The notes: a model not told the origin generated them from the letters alone. Shown: positions 1 through 11,709, counted from the stretch's first letter. The stretch is 64,000 bases of DNA from Adiantum capillus-veneris (GCA_014529385.2 CM043944.1:56863268-56927267); one strand, 5' to 3'. Made by a program: numbers and translations.

Positions 1-9
1 CAACCTTGA

Positions 10-700
10 GCTCATTTGCTGGGGCATGTGGTCTCACAAAATGGTATTGAAGCTGATCCGGAAAAGATAAAATCTCATGAGTTGATGGAGCCTCCCAAAA
101 GTGCTACATGTTTGGCATCATTTGTGTATAAATTAAAGTACCTCTCTCGATTCTTTTGGATGCTTTCACAGTAGCATACCCTCTTCAAAAAATGAGTCAG
201 CAGGTTCATGGTTTCAATGGAATAAAGACACACAGGTAGCCTTTGACAGGATTAAAGAGATTCTATGTCAATTGCCTACTGTTTGTCCTCCCAATCGTGA
301 GGATGATTTTTATGTTGCTATGACGGTGGGTACAAGTGTAATTGGTGCAGTCCTATTACGGAAGGTGGGGTGATGCTACAAACCCATCTACTTCAAAATT
401 CAGGTCATCAGTCCAGGGCAGATGTCTTACACAGAGGCTGAAGAGTGGGTGATGACATTAGTGTTTGGCTATAGGAAGTTCAAAGTGCATTTGATTGATT
501 GCAAGTTTTACGTTCTTACCTCTAACAATTTACTACCTAAAGTGGTGATTCACCTATGACCAGGGAGACCCATTATGAAGTGGGTGCTAGAAGTACAAGA
601 GTTCAACTTTGAATTTAAATTTGATCACACTTGCAGGTCACATCTCGTAGAGGTGTTACTAAGTAAAGGTGTGGACTTGTCATTGTATCCTAGGGTGGTT
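10..700 (+). pseudogene. Ty3 reverse transcriptase C-terminus and RNase H remnant
   Basis: Broken reading frames encode the end of the RT domain and the connected RNase H. Recognisable pieces are GHVVSQNGIEADPEKIK at the RT thumb, EDDFYVAMTVGTSVIGAVLL at the start of RNase H (D in the position of the first catalytic acid), MSYTEAEEWVMTLVFGYRKF, and MKWVLEVQEFNFEFKF near the end. In family members this domain copies element RNA and removes it from the hybrid. In-frame stops around 373, 557 and 700 and frame changes make it non-functional. The neighbouring archaeal-type RNase H and integrase follow in the expected order. Confidence 0.8.
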
Positions 701-745
701 TGAGAAAAGGCAAACAATGAACCTGATCTAAAAGAAGATTTTGTT

Positions 746-1150
746 ATGTGGTTTGATGGTGCTTACTGGAAGGTTGTACAAAAAGTCGGAGGCAGGGTCG
801 TTATACATGATCCACAAGGTAACACTATTTTTCAAAGGCTTATGATTTGGAGAATATGCACACAAACAACGAGGCGGAATACTTGGCTCTACACTTGGGT
901 TTTAAGAAGTGTATTGAGAATGGGATATCCAGGCTCACAATGAAGGGAGATTCTCTTTTGGTAATCAAACAACTCTTGGGGCAATTGTAGGTGAAGAGGG
1001 ACTCTCTCAAGAATTGGTTTTTCCTATTAAAAAGTTGTTGAAGTTTTTTGAAGTGGTGCAATTCAAGCATATCAGGATAGAGAAAAATCAAGAAGATGAC
1101 CAGTTGGCCAGTAGTAGCCAAGTACAAATGCATGTTATAGGTTTATATGT
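746..1150 (+). pseudogene. Second (archaeal-type) RNase H domain remnant
   Basis: A second RNase H fold is visible across a frameshift near 830-850: WFDGAYWKVVQKVGG with DPQGN at the start, then NNEAEYLALHLGFKKC and MKGDSLLVIKQLLG. The D of FDGA, the E of NNEAEY and the D of GDS match the three acidic catalytic positions of RNase H. A stop follows shortly after LLGQL. Its place between RT-RNase H and integrase fits the additional aRNH of Tat-lineage Ty3 elements. It is decayed and should not be read as a free-standing RNase H gene. Confidence 0.75.
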
Positions 1151-1329
1151 AAAACTTGCCAGCTACGTAGGTTGGGCAACACTAAAAGATGTTGATGATT
1201 TCTTGAGCACAGGTCAAATTCCCGCAGGCATGTACAAGCTACAAAGGAAAAGAGTTTCTCAAAAGTCTAGCAGGTTCACCTTAGTAGGCGAAGACGTTAT
1301 GGTATCGGCCATGATGGAGTATTGAGGAG

Positions 1330-2430
1330 GGTTCTCTATAAGGAGGAAATTGGCATGGTTTGGACACAATGTCATGAAGAAAGCGGGCATCAAGGTAAAG
1401 AGTAGGTACTCTTTCGCATCCTCATAGTAGGTTTTTGGTGGTCATCTCTTGTACGAGATGTTCATTACTGGTGTAAGACATGTCATGAGTGTCACATTAT
1501 GGGAGAGCGGCGTCTAGTAGCAGAATCACAAGGGGCTATCTTGGCCCAAAATGCATTCAAAAAACGGGGTTTGGACGCTATTGGATCACTTCCCAAGTTT
1601 ACAAGTGGAAAAAAGTACATTTTGGTAGCTATCGACTACCTCACCAGATGGGTAGAAGCCAAAGCGGTCAAGGAGGTAAATGATCTTACGGTTTCTCAAA
1701 TTTTCTTTGATTCTATCTGCTTTTTGTTTGGAGTACCATGGCTTTTGATATTAGATAGAGGACAGGGATTTTGCAGTAAACTAGTGTGTGCATTGGTAGA
1801 GAAGATGGGGATTCAACATAGATTCTCAGCTCCCTATCACCCACAGTGTAATGGTTTAGTAGAAAGTGAAAATGGTCAAATCATTAAAATGCTCACCAAG
1901 TATATATATAAGCCGGTGGAAGACTAGGAGGTGAATCTTGATAAATGCTTGTGGGCCTACAGAACTTCTTATAAAGTGGCCACAAATTTCCCTCCTTATG
2001 AGTTGGTGTTTGGTAAGGATGCAATGTTACCTATACACATCCATCTAGGTGCATTAAAAGGTTTATGGAAAGCTAATGCGAATCCAAGAGATGTTTTGTA
2101 GGACGGGATCACACACTTGGAGACTTTAAAGATGGATCGAGAGGCTGCAACAGATTTATTTGTGCAACAAAGGGAAAAGCGATGGTGAAGTTCAGCCAAA
2201 AGTTGCCAGAGAAGGAGCTGCATGAAGGTGATTTAGTCATGAAGTATGAGAGCTACCTTGATTTCACGTTCCAGAAGAAATTCAAGAAAAAGTGGACTGG
2301 ATCATATAATATTTTCAAAGCTTTTCCTACTGCTACTTATTAGTTAGAGCAATCCAATGGTAATCCTCTTCCGCATAGAGTGAATGGGGTTCGTCTCAAA
2401 CTCTACTTCGACAGGATTCTAACACCGGAT
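1330..2430 (+). pseudogene. Ty3 integrase remnant
   Basis: The frame at 1499-1927 holds most of the integrase core: AIDYLTRWVEAK (first D), LDRGQGF (second D) and YHPQCNGLVESENGQ (catalytic E), the usual DD35E arrangement. A degraded HHCC zinc region precedes it (CHEESGH, then CKTCHEC around 1365-1495). Downstream 1928-2420, after a TAG at 1925-1927, still encodes the C-terminal part in other frames. This is one integrase broken by a stop and frameshifts, and it ends the decayed Tat-like element. Confidence 0.8.
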
Positions 2431-2439
2431 ATACGTCAT

Positions 2440-4344
2440 ATTCTTGTTGAAGGGGTTGGGCATCCCAGTTGAGGGTTGACGTCCAAAACAGCAAAAAGAC
2501 ATGAATAATACTTTGTTCATATGATTTTCTTTCATCTTTTCTTAGTGTTGGCAGGTTTACATTTTTCCTGACAATAAAGGCTTTTCTTGGTTGAACATAG
2601 ATGTTCAACCAGCAGGTTGAGCAATGATGGTGCAATTGGTTTGTGTCGATCCATTATCATAATAGCAGCAGACATATGGCAGTAGATAGTGTGCTAAAAC
2701 AACGCTTGTTCATGTGTGCTAAATGCAAATTGTGACAGGTACTATTGGGTGTGTATGCGAGATGCAGCATTTTGAAGGTCTACAATGATTTTTTGGGCCC
2801 GCTAGACTCGAAAAGGATGATGCCTGTACTAATGTGTATGCCAAATTGGGCATCAAGGTCGGCTAGTTTAAAGCTTGTCATGTGCTGGAGGGAAGGTGTT
2901 TATCTACTCCTTGACTGGATCTCGGAAGAGAGTGGCTCAAAGGTCGTGGGATCATAGTTTTTTTGGCAAGATTCTCTCTCAACGCAAAGCTCAATACGAT
3001 GGCATTCAAGCCTTAGCGTGGGAGCGCAAGCCAAGTCGCAAAAAAAAACAAAAACTTTTTTGAAAGTTGGCCGCCATGCTAAACTAAGCGAGCATGAGCA
3101 GATTGGGGAAAGCATGAGGTGGCGCTATCAACAGGTGTTGGGTCCATGCCAGCTGAGTGGCCAAGTTTGGAGATGAAGCTAGGGACGAGCTGCATGCCGG
3201 GAAGATGTGGCACTACATGAGGTAAGATCGCCAGGAAACAAGACCCATTGATAGGCATGCTAGGAGGAGGCATGGTTAGCATCAAGTGCTGCATGGGAAA
3301 GGAGACGAAGTGGTGCCATGCACTGGGGCAAGTACAAAGAGGGGCTCGTAAAGGCATGGAAAGGAGCTGCTAGGGCCAGTAACTAGGCACCATCAAGGGT
3401 GTTGATCTACAAGAGAGGGACACCAGTAAAGCTGCGGAGAGGCAACGAGGTGATGGAAGGAGGCTAAGGTGCACCAGGTGCAGGCTAGTGCAAGGAAAGG
3501 TGTCACCAAGTAAATGAAGAGGGGGAGGTGGGCTACATATAGCGCATGAGAGGGAGCAACCAACTGTAAGCGAAGGTTACTATGAGTAGAGGAATACAAA
3601 AGGGCGGCAATTGTCAAGTTTTCAAAAAGCTCTAAAGGCATTGTTGCGAAAAGTTGGAAGACTGATGGCACCATCAATTGAGGGATGCATCTAACAAGGC
3701 TATTAAAAGAGCTGAAAAGTGGAAGTATGAAGTCTTAAAAAGGATCACCCCGACAGTAAAATAAAGGGGCCCATGAGGCAAAGCAAAGCCACTGAAGGTG
3801 GAAGAAGGCCACCACTTGCAAGCTCATGAGAAAGAGAGGACTGTCCATGGTATTTTTGAGGAAGATATATGAAGGGAAAGAAGCCGATCAAGATTATCAT
3901 TGTACATTGCTCTCATACTGTTGAATTGAATTGAAATGGGTCATAGCCTGAAGGTTTTTTTAATTCTCCGTCATTTTCTCTGTCTCAGCTTGATGACATA
4001 TTGTGCCTTTGTTTGGTTGTGTGCATGTGTTGCCCCCAAGTTGTGTGTGTGTGCGTTCCAAGAAAGAGCAAGAGATATTGTGTGAGAGGATACGAGAGGT
4101 ATGGCAGGTATCAGCGAACATATGTTTAGGGAAACAATGTTTGTGGGGTTGAGTGTTGATGTTTAGGTGTATGAAGGGAAAATTGATTGATTATGAGCGT
4201 GCGTAATTGGTGATGCCCGAGAGCGAGCTAATACAATAGGGATTTGTAGATTGTGCTATAGTGTGTGTGAGTCTGTGTGGTTTGGGCTGTTGGATATTCA
4301 CTGGGCTATAGGGAGGCGAGTATTCAACATGTTGTGTGAGTTTC
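2440..4344. other. No gene recognised
   Basis: About 1.9 kb follow the integrase remnant. I see only short chance open frames and no conserved motif. The region 3060-3860 is purine-rich on the plus strand. It probably contains the 3' end of the Tat-like element and unrelated remnants, but no boundaries could be defined. Confidence 0.5.
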
Positions 4345-4710
4345 CTCTTCTTCTCCCTTCTCAACATCAATGCATAGAGCTCCTACCTGCGGTTGCAATG
4401 CAACAAATGGCACTGCCATGTGACAACAGACACGGGAGTAGGAAGCACGAGAAGGAGAGAAGCGAGCGTTGTTAGCTCACACTCTGTTTCTATTATCCAG
4501 AACTCAAAAATACCTTACAAAAAATGGATTTTAAACCTTAGCCAAGGTTTCTTTGGTCAAATATTAATAATCTAGGAGCTCTAACTAAGGATAAGTTTAT
4601 ACAATCTGGAAGCTTATAGCCCCAGCTCATTGATTACAATATCCACCTGTAAAATAGGAATTACAATATTCCCAATTTATCAGAAGAATAAGTTTTTTTA
4701 CATCCCAAAA
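4345..4710 (-). repeat. Inverted, diverged LTR remnant of the element A family
   Basis: Read on the minus strand, this stretch matches the first part of the element A LTRs (7552 onward and 16733 onward). Shared landmarks in inverted order are the CCTACCTGCGGTTGCAATGC block near 4384, the GAGAGAAGCGAGCG block near 4460, AGCCAAGGTTTCTTTGG near 4540 and AGCCCCAGCTCATTGATTAC near 4620. It is more diverged than the two element A LTRs are from each other. No partner LTR or internal sequence lies beside it, so it is a solo or truncated LTR. Confidence 0.75.
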
Positions 4711-6429
4711 AATGTTACATGGGTTAGCTTGCTTCTAATAGAGATCCAAGAATGTCTAAAGGCCAACACTGCAAGCAAGCTAAGCAAAGTTTCAATGTAT
4801 ATGCCTATTTTTGTTTTTGTGGATTTATTTGCAAAGCTTGATGTGAAAGTCTCTAGAACAATTCCATCGGTTAAGTGCTTTGTGGATGAGGTTTGGAGTC
4901 AAAAAATAGTGCATGGGGTCTTTTGCAATGTGACCATTACCTGTAAATACATTGTCCATACCCAAAATTTCATTATTTCATTTTTTTAAAGTAAATGGCA
5001 TCATGTGGGGGAGGACTTGGTTGCTGTAGAGAAAAACATGGATGATTTCAATAAGAACCCCATTCAGGACATTGATTAATGAACACTTGGCAACATTGAA
5101 GATAAGAACCAATTGCTCATTGTAGCAAGTGAGAGAGTACTTACAAAATGACGAGATAGATTTACCTTCAAATTTTTCTTTCCAGATAGCTGGAAAGAAG
5201 GCATGTAGGAAAATAGTTTCTTTTTTTATGGAACATTTTGTGTGTGATCTATTCTTACTTTTCCTATTTTTCAATATGAATTGCAGGTCCCAAGGAGGAT
5301 TAAGAAGAAAGTTTTATGTGAAGAAGTGCCAGAAGGAATAGTACGTCTTCTTCCAAGCTAAAGCCTGCTAAATCTTGCTAAGTCCTATTTTGTATCAAAC
5401 TTCTAAGGTAGTATCAAATTTGTATATTGTACAAATGTTGGTTGTTATTTTGTAGTAGATTGACATTTTGTACATTGCCATATCAACGAGAAATGACATT
5501 TTGGTTTACATGTCTTGTTTGATATCTTATTTCATTTTTATTGTTCAGGTGCCTTGCTTTATATCTTATTTAGTTTTTATTGTTTAGATTTCTTGTTTGA
5601 TGTCAATGTCATCAATATTGTATAAATAGGGAAACCCGGTTTAGGTTTGTGAGCAGCAATAGGTCAAGAGATATGGGTAAGGATTTTGGCTCCTCTTCCT
5701 CATTTCTTGTGAGCAAGAAGGAGAAGATAAAAGCCCATGATAAGGAAGAGAATGAAGATGAGGAAGAGTTGGAAGATAAGGAAGATAATGAAGAAGACCC
5801 TCAGCTAGTTTTCACTATCTTCACTTACTTGAAAGAACTTCCACCATGGCTGGCAGATTTCCTAGGCTCATTTGGGGTGGGGTTGGAGGACGGCATGGAT
5901 TATTGATTGGGCCTTGACATGTTGTTGTCAACATATTTGGACTATGAAAAACATGCAGAGACAAATGCAAGGACTGCCACAATTGCAACAAAAATTGCAA
6001 GACTTGATTGGGAGCTACACAGGAAATGGAGCCAATGAAAGTAATAAAACATCATTCTCTCAAGAGATAATTTGTAATTTTTTCTCTTTACAAAAAATAT
6101 GAGTATGTAATGTTTTATCTTTACAAAATGCTCTCAAGTAGAAAGTATGCTATGTTTTCTCTTAAATACAAAATGCTCTCAAGTAGAGAGTATGCAATGT
6201 TTTCTCTTAAATACAAAATGTGTTATTTACAAAATTGTACTTCACAGAACACTTTTGGGGTTCTCGAACTCTTTCTTGTGCTAGTTTTTGGGTTTACAAG
6301 CCCATTTTTCCCATGAGGACAAGCTTTATGGCATGCATTAAGACCTCCAGTTTGCATGGAATGTGCATGTTTTAACTCTATATATGTAAGGTTTTCTTAC
6401 AAACTAGTATAAATCACTAGAGTTGCCTT
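4711..6429. other. AT-rich intergenic or repeat-derived DNA, no supported gene
   Basis: Short frames exist, for example an 85-codon acidic frame at 5649-5906 rich in E, D and K, but they carry no domain I recognise. A TATA-like TATAAATAG at 5623 lies upstream of that frame and could belong to a decayed LTR. A roughly 50-bp direct duplication around 6110-6220 (repeated ACAAAATGCTCTCAAGTAGA) gives the frames there a repetitive look. Confidence 0.4.
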
Positions 6430-7551
6430 TTATACTGTGTCGTGCTCTCTCTCTTGTTCAATATCTCTCTCTCTATGTGTGTGTGTGTGTGTGTGCACCT
6501 CCTCTTGCCATGGATTTCTCTCGCCACCATCCACCCTAGCCTCCCCATCAACTGGTATTACAGCATTGGAGTATTGTGCTTTGAAGGCTTGCGTTCAAAA
6601 GCCTCTCCATAGGAGTAGCCTTATGTAGAAGAAACCCAAAGTTCATCGACCTGCTGAGTATTTTTTGCAGTCGCCCCCAATCTCTTTGCCCTGGCATGCT
6701 AGTTAAGTTTCAACATTGAATCATCTTCCAGATTTGCCTCTACTGGTTGCTCTGGAGAAAAACAGCCTTTGGCTTGATCATCTGCGTGCTGCTACCATTA
6801 CAGAGTTTGTTTTTGTTACAAATTTTCACACTCTTTGAGCCGGTCGCCTTTATTTAGCCTTTGGGCTTTAAGAAAGATCTTATTCACACCCTCATAAGAG
6901 CTTATTCACATCCTCAATGATCGCTATTTGGTTAGTGATCCTGACCGGTTGACAACTTTCAAACTCAACAAAAAAAAGCCCTGAAAATTCTAGTTTTGTA
7001 AATATATTGCAAAGCATCTACCTCTCAAACACTTTGAAGCCTGATGGTGGTATAACAAAGCTAGTCATCAAGACAAACAGTATAGCAAATAATCAACCAA
7101 AATTATAGCACCTTGAAATGCCAAAATAGACTACAATATGACATTGAAGGTAGAAAAATTCAACGGTTCCAGATTTCATACTTGGAAAATTAAAGTAACA
7201 GGCTATTTGATGCGAAAGAACCTGAGGGAGTGTCATGAAACCCTTATCAACCGATGAAGCTGGCACATCCGCTGCAGTTACAAGAGCTCTATCTACCAAG
7301 CAACAATGCAAGGACACGCAAGCATTAGGCATTATTCTGACATCTCGTAAAGAAGATTTCATTCATTATTTGGAAGACGTACAATCTTCAAATGCTACTT
7401 GGGTAGAATTAGAGAGAGTCATTCGTCCTAAAGCCAAGTACTCCAAAATGAGCATTAAAATTGAGCTATATTCTCTTTCCATGCCTAATGACGAGAATAT
7501 TGTAGCTTTAGTGTTAGCAACAAGCTAACGTGAACACCATTTTTCGGAGTT
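6430..7551 (+). mobile_element. Truncated Ty1/copia element: primer site and gag start
   Basis: ACTGGTATTACAGC at about 6551-6564 closely resembles the initiator-Met tRNA primer site (TGGTATCAGAGC) that follows the 5' LTR of many copia elements. About 570 bp downstream comes a gag-like frame. The CT/TG-rich run near 6440-6500 would lie in the end of the 5' LTR, whose start I could not define. The element stops abruptly where element A begins at 7552, so element A probably inserted into it. No continuation appears after element A at 17172. Confidence 0.6.
7138..7528 (+). pseudogene. Ty1/copia gag (UBN2-like) fragment, frameshifted
   Basis: The first frame (7138-7251) starts with KVEKFNGSRFHTWKIKV and LMRKNL, typical of the N-terminus of copia gag. 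It then stops and the protein continues in another frame (7235-7528) with KDTQALGIILTS, FIHYLEDVQSSNATWVELER and KIELYSLSMPNDENI, which match the conserved middle of the UBN2/gag-polypeptide family. In the family this is the capsid precursor. One frameshift near 7250 and loss of everything downstream make it non-functional. Confidence 0.75.
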
Positions 7552-8423
7552 CTCCTTGTAAAACATTTATTATTTTAATTAGTCGGGAATATTGTAACTC
7601 CTATTTTCTCAGATAAACCTTGTAATTAATGAGCCGGGGCTACAAGCTTCTAGATTGTATCAGCCAGTCATTTCCCAGCTTTGGTAGAACTCCAGATTAT
7701 TAGTTTTGACCACCCAAAAACCTTGGCAAAGGTATAAATGCCAATTTTTGTAAGTTTTTTTATAAGTTTTTGGATAAGAAATACACAGCGTGAGCTAACG
7801 GCGCTCACTTCTCTCCTATCGTGATTCCTACTCCCTCTCTGGTTGTCACATTTCGATTGCATTTTTTGCATTGCAATCGCAGGTAAGAGCTCTACACATT
7901 GACGTAAGCCATTCACAGTATTTTGTAGCTTTTGGCGTCGCTGACCCGTGGCCTAATTTCATCATAACTAGGAATTTATACTTTTAAATCGAAAACTAAG
8001 CATAGGTGGGGTATTGGGGTATCATTGCTAAGCATTTAGATGCATTCTGGGTAAAAAACGACTAGGTAAAAAATCCACTGCTATTAATAATCACGATTTT
8101 GGAACTTGACCTAAATTGGGGTTTGAGACCTTAGGCATGTGTGCTTAGGTCTTATAAACTTTCCCTAGAAGTTTCATTATGTTTGGATGTCATTTGATGT
8201 TGTAACAAATGTGATTTGCTTGCCGATGAGCGATTGGATTTTAGTGATTTCAGTCACTTGAGTGTAAATTGAGTTAGATGCGAGTTGTTAGTTGTTTTCC
8301 AAAAATCTCTTGTAGCCTCTATGCACTAGTCGAGTCAGCTTCGTCCCATGGTTTGACAAATTAATTGTGGTTCTTGCTAATACTGCAATAAGATAGGATG
8401 GTGAGGTTATGACATGCGTCCCA
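7552..8423 (+). repeat. 5' LTR of element A
   Basis: The LTR begins at TGTAAAACATTT (7557), possibly with the preceding CTCCT, which also precedes the second LTR. It ends just before the primer site at 8428. The first 460 bp match 16733-17171. Shared blocks include ATGAGCCGGGGCTACAAGC near 7629 and CCTTGGCAAAGGTATAAA near 7721, the latter a likely TATA box. Confidence 0.8.
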
Positions 8424-8427
8424 TATT

Positions 8428-8447
8428 TGGCGCCGCTACCGAGGATT
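8428..8447 (+). promoter_or_regulatory. Primer binding site (tRNA-Asp type), element A
   Basis: TGGCGCCGCTACCGAGGATT lies a few bases after the 5' LTR end. It matches, with a few transitions, the complement of the plant tRNA-Asp 3' end (TGGCGCCGTTGCCGGGGA...), the primer known for Athila-like elements. It fixes the LTR/internal boundary. Confidence 0.85.
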
Positions 8448-8976
8448 GAAGAGACCTAAACTAGGAAAAAACACAAGCATTTTGTGTAGTTGTCCTCTAG
8501 GTTCGTCTAGAGTTCAAAACTTTCTTTTAGGAACTGCATAGCTTAAGATTGTCGTCTTTTGTTGTGTACAGGTAGCTTGGAAGTAATCGTACTTGCTGAG
8601 TACCTTTAGGACTGTAGGATTGTAGATTTAGATTAGGATTTGGAGAATGATTGGTAGACGAGACAAGTCTTAAGATCAAGACTCTAAAAAACATAAAAAA
8701 CACAAGAAAACGAGTGTTTGTGGACACTTTCCACAACCCCATTGCATGAGAATCTAGGATTAGGGTAAGTAGGATCCGAGGTGGATTTGAGAACATTGCT
8801 CTCTCTGAAAGAATCAAGTGTGAGTTGTTATTGGAAGTTGCAGAATTTCAGGTCTACGGCTAGAAATAGCTCGAAAAGACTCGCATCCACTCAATCCGAC
8901 TGGAGAGTAAGCCTAAGAGTTGTCTGAACCAATTGGTTAGCTCAAAGACACTTCGAGGTAAAAAATTTCAAGAGTT

Positions 8977-11343
8977 GGCCAAAACTGAGATTATTTACTT
9001 TTTCTTGATATTTTAGGCCAAATTAAGTTTTGACTTGATTCATAGGCTTAAAATAGCTCATATACAGATTCTCCTTGAGAAAATTGCAAACAAATGCTCA
9101 TTTCAAGCCTAAAGTTAATAATCGTGATTATTAACTTTTTGCTCTAAATTAGCCAAGGTTCATACCATTGACTCATGGCATGTGTACAAACAACTTTAGT
9201 AAAGGCCCAAGAGATTTGGATCACTAAACTGGCAAAAAACTGGGTAAAAACTAAAGTTTGTACTGACTTTTTAAATCTTGAGTATAAATTAGGGAAAATT
9301 TATCCAAGCTTGTTGAAATTTGATTCATAGTCTTATGCTGATGTGATAAACATGTGTATATGCTCAATTGACCAAAAATTTGTTAAAAAATTTCTGAAGT
9401 AAATAATCATGATTATTTACATCTGCCCTATTTTTTAACTTTTTTGACCAATTTTGCATACCACTAGCTTCATCATGTTGTAATAAGCCCACAAACGAAA
9501 TTTGGTAAGATTTGGCCCGCTGGAGTGAAATTTGTGACTAAAATTGCAAAATTAGTCTGCGGACAGATAATTAATGACCTTTTGACCAAAAATTGTCCAA
9601 ACTTTATGAAACTTGGCTAGTGACCTTGACTTAAGGTGCTTAACACTAGGTTGGTAATGGGACACTTTTATGTCCTAGGACATTTTTATGTCCTGTTAAG
9701 TGACCATTTTCCTTGAATTATGTCAAGAGTTTCAAAATGGATTTTGAGGTGCTATCTATCTAGAAAGTTGTCTCATGAGCTGAAAAAAACTCGACATTTT
9801 TTTGGAATATCAATTCCATCTTTAACCTTGTCCTTGCACAACATTTCACAACCTAAACTGTGTGGAAAAACGGGTCCTGTTTTTGGCTTTTTTCAACTTT
9901 TTGCAACTATGCCACTCTAGAATTCATGTTTGTGAGGTCTATAATGCTAGAGAACTATCTTTAGTAGTCCTCAACATGTCCTGATGCTTCTAGGGAGAAA
10001 TAAATGTTAAAGTTGTAAGTTATGACCAAATTACAAAAATTGTTAAATCCTGTTTTTTAGCCAATTTTAGCTCTTCTATGATTTTTTTGGTGGCTTTCAT
10101 GATATCCAAATGCAGTTTTGATTTTCTATGTCGCATATTGTAACATAAAGCTAATATTCCTTGAGTTTTGGGGCACCTAATACCCTATTTTGCATAGTAG
10201 ACAACGATGGTTGATTTTTTCAATTATAGAAGAAAACGAAACATTCTAGTCTATCAAGTGTAGCTTTTTCAATATTGTTAGTTTCTTGTGACAACTACAT
10301 GCATTTTGTAGGTAGTAACCATATCTAGTCATAAGGATCAAATTTGTCTAGATATTGAATAGTTTCTATGGGATTCTACAACTCATAATTTTGAATCCAG
10401 ATTTTTCATGTCTGCTGTATTTAGCACTTCATCTTTGTCCCCAAGATTCCCCTTTGTAAGAGATGTATTATTATTTTGACATGCTCCATGGCTCCTTATG
10501 AACCTAAAGGACAATAGGGAAATAAGAAAACATGCATATATTATTTGTATTGAGCGTGGCTATAGAAACTTTGATGATAGGTTTGCAGAATGATAAAAAT
10601 TCAACTTTTTTGTACCTATTTCTTTTGGAAAAACAAAAAATAGTGAGTGAGAAGAAATCATATGTTCTGATCACCAACCCATTGAAGTTAACTAGGGAAT
10701 TTATCTCAGGTCCTATAAAAATCCCTAATCTTATTTTTATGCAACAAAACGTAAGAAATGACTGTTTTGATGAAAATGTACTGGTCCATCAACTTTGGAG
10801 GCTTGGTGTGACCAAAAGATGAGAAATTTTACAAGTTTCTTATTTTTTACATGTGTAGTAGGCCTTGAACTATAACCTCGTGAAAGGATTTTACAAAATG
10901 AGTGGATCTACTATGGTTTTGGAGGTTTTTTTCAAAACCCTGAAAGGACACTTTTATGTCTTGTTAGGTTACCAATCTAGTGTTAACAGATCCGTGTCAA
11001 AGTTGGGAAAAAAATTAACAAAAAATTGTCAAAAGTAAATAATCACGATTATATACAGATTCTGCTTTAAAACTTGATGATTTTGCAAAGTTGAGTAGAC
11101 CACAAGGTCAAGCACATCAAGTAGACCTCACAAATCCATTTTGGTGAAATTTGGATCCCAAAAGTGAGACTTAAGCCAGATTCTCGAAATCAGAGTATGC
11201 GGACACAAAACAATTGATAAACTTGATACAAATTTGTCCACACTTGTTTAAACTTATCCAAGAACTCTAACAAGTTGTATACTTACCAAACCAATCAAGA
11301 AAGTACAAAAAACTGATAAAAGTAAATAATTGTGATTATTTAC
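8977..11343 (+). repeat. Leader array of 22-bp palindromes, element A
   Basis: Four clear palindromes lie at 9114-9135, 9399-9420, 11035-11056 and 11322-11343. The half-site is about GTAAATAATCR; the 9399 copy is perfect. A half copy is at 8989-8998 (GATTATTTAC), which places its full site at about 8977. A further half copy (ATTAATAATCACG) is near 8084. Start-to-start distances are 137, 285, about 293 after subtracting the insertion at 9644-10982, and 287. The sequence between copies is AT-rich, non-coding and only loosely repetitive. Central bases vary as CGTG, CATG, CACG and TGTG, all one or two CpG-decay steps from CGCG. Confidence 0.8.
9644..10982. mobile_element. Non-autonomous DNA transposon with CACTAG...CTAGTG ends
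   Basis: A 1.34-kb insertion in the element A leader. The ends form an inverted repeat of about 14 bp (CACTAGGTTGGTAA and TTACCAATCTAGTG). A block GGACACTTTTATGTCCTG/TTGTTA occurs near both ends, in direct orientation. Both sides are flanked by TTAA. No transposase is visible. CACTA termini suggest the CACTA group, which usually makes 3-bp duplications, whereas TTAA is unusual for it. Removing it restores the roughly 286-bp palindrome spacing of the host leader, which independently supports the boundaries. Confidence 0.6.
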
Positions 11344-11709
11344 TTTTGCTATCCAGAGACATCATTTTTTGCTTTTGAACTTATACAGTGATAGACCAAC
11401 ATAATATAAAGCCACAAGGCAATTTTGGGTTCAATCGGATCACAATTGATACATGTACACTTAGTTTTCAGGTTGCAGATCAAACCTTTGATTTTTGCTA
11501 AAGTCGAATTTGAAAGTCAAAATTTTGACTCTCATAGCTCAATTTGAAGTGATACACAAAGACCAATTATCAGAGTTAGCAAAAACTCTATTGTCTTTAT
11601 AAAAGAATAGCTAACTTGATCAAATTTGTACAGGAATCAGTTTGCAGACGAGGAATCAGTCGCTTGATAGAAAGTTACAATTGAATCAAGTGGAAATTGA
11701 CGACAAGTC

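Larger units (their letters stand above)
1..2440 (+). mobile_element. Degenerate Ty3/gypsy (Tat-like) pol fragment
   Basis: This is the 3' two-thirds of a Ty3/gypsy polyprotein in broken frames; its 5' part lies outside the window. In order it shows the end of reverse transcriptase (LGHVVSQNGIEADPEK near 20-75), RT-linked RNase H (280-690), a second RNase H (746-1010) and integrase (1330-2430). An RNase H duplicated between RT-RNase H and integrase is known from the plant Tat lineage, which is the reason for the assignment. Several stops and frameshifts mean no product is made from this copy. I could not place its LTRs; the 3' LTR may be hidden in the uninformative stretch after 2440. Confidence 0.85.

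Noticed and set aside
4630-4989. 119-codon plus-strand frame
   Set aside because: Overlaps the inverted LTR remnant and has no recognisable motif.
9640-10986. piggyBac element because of TTAA borders
   Set aside because: Ends read CACTAG/CTAGTG, unlike piggyBac, and no transposase is present.
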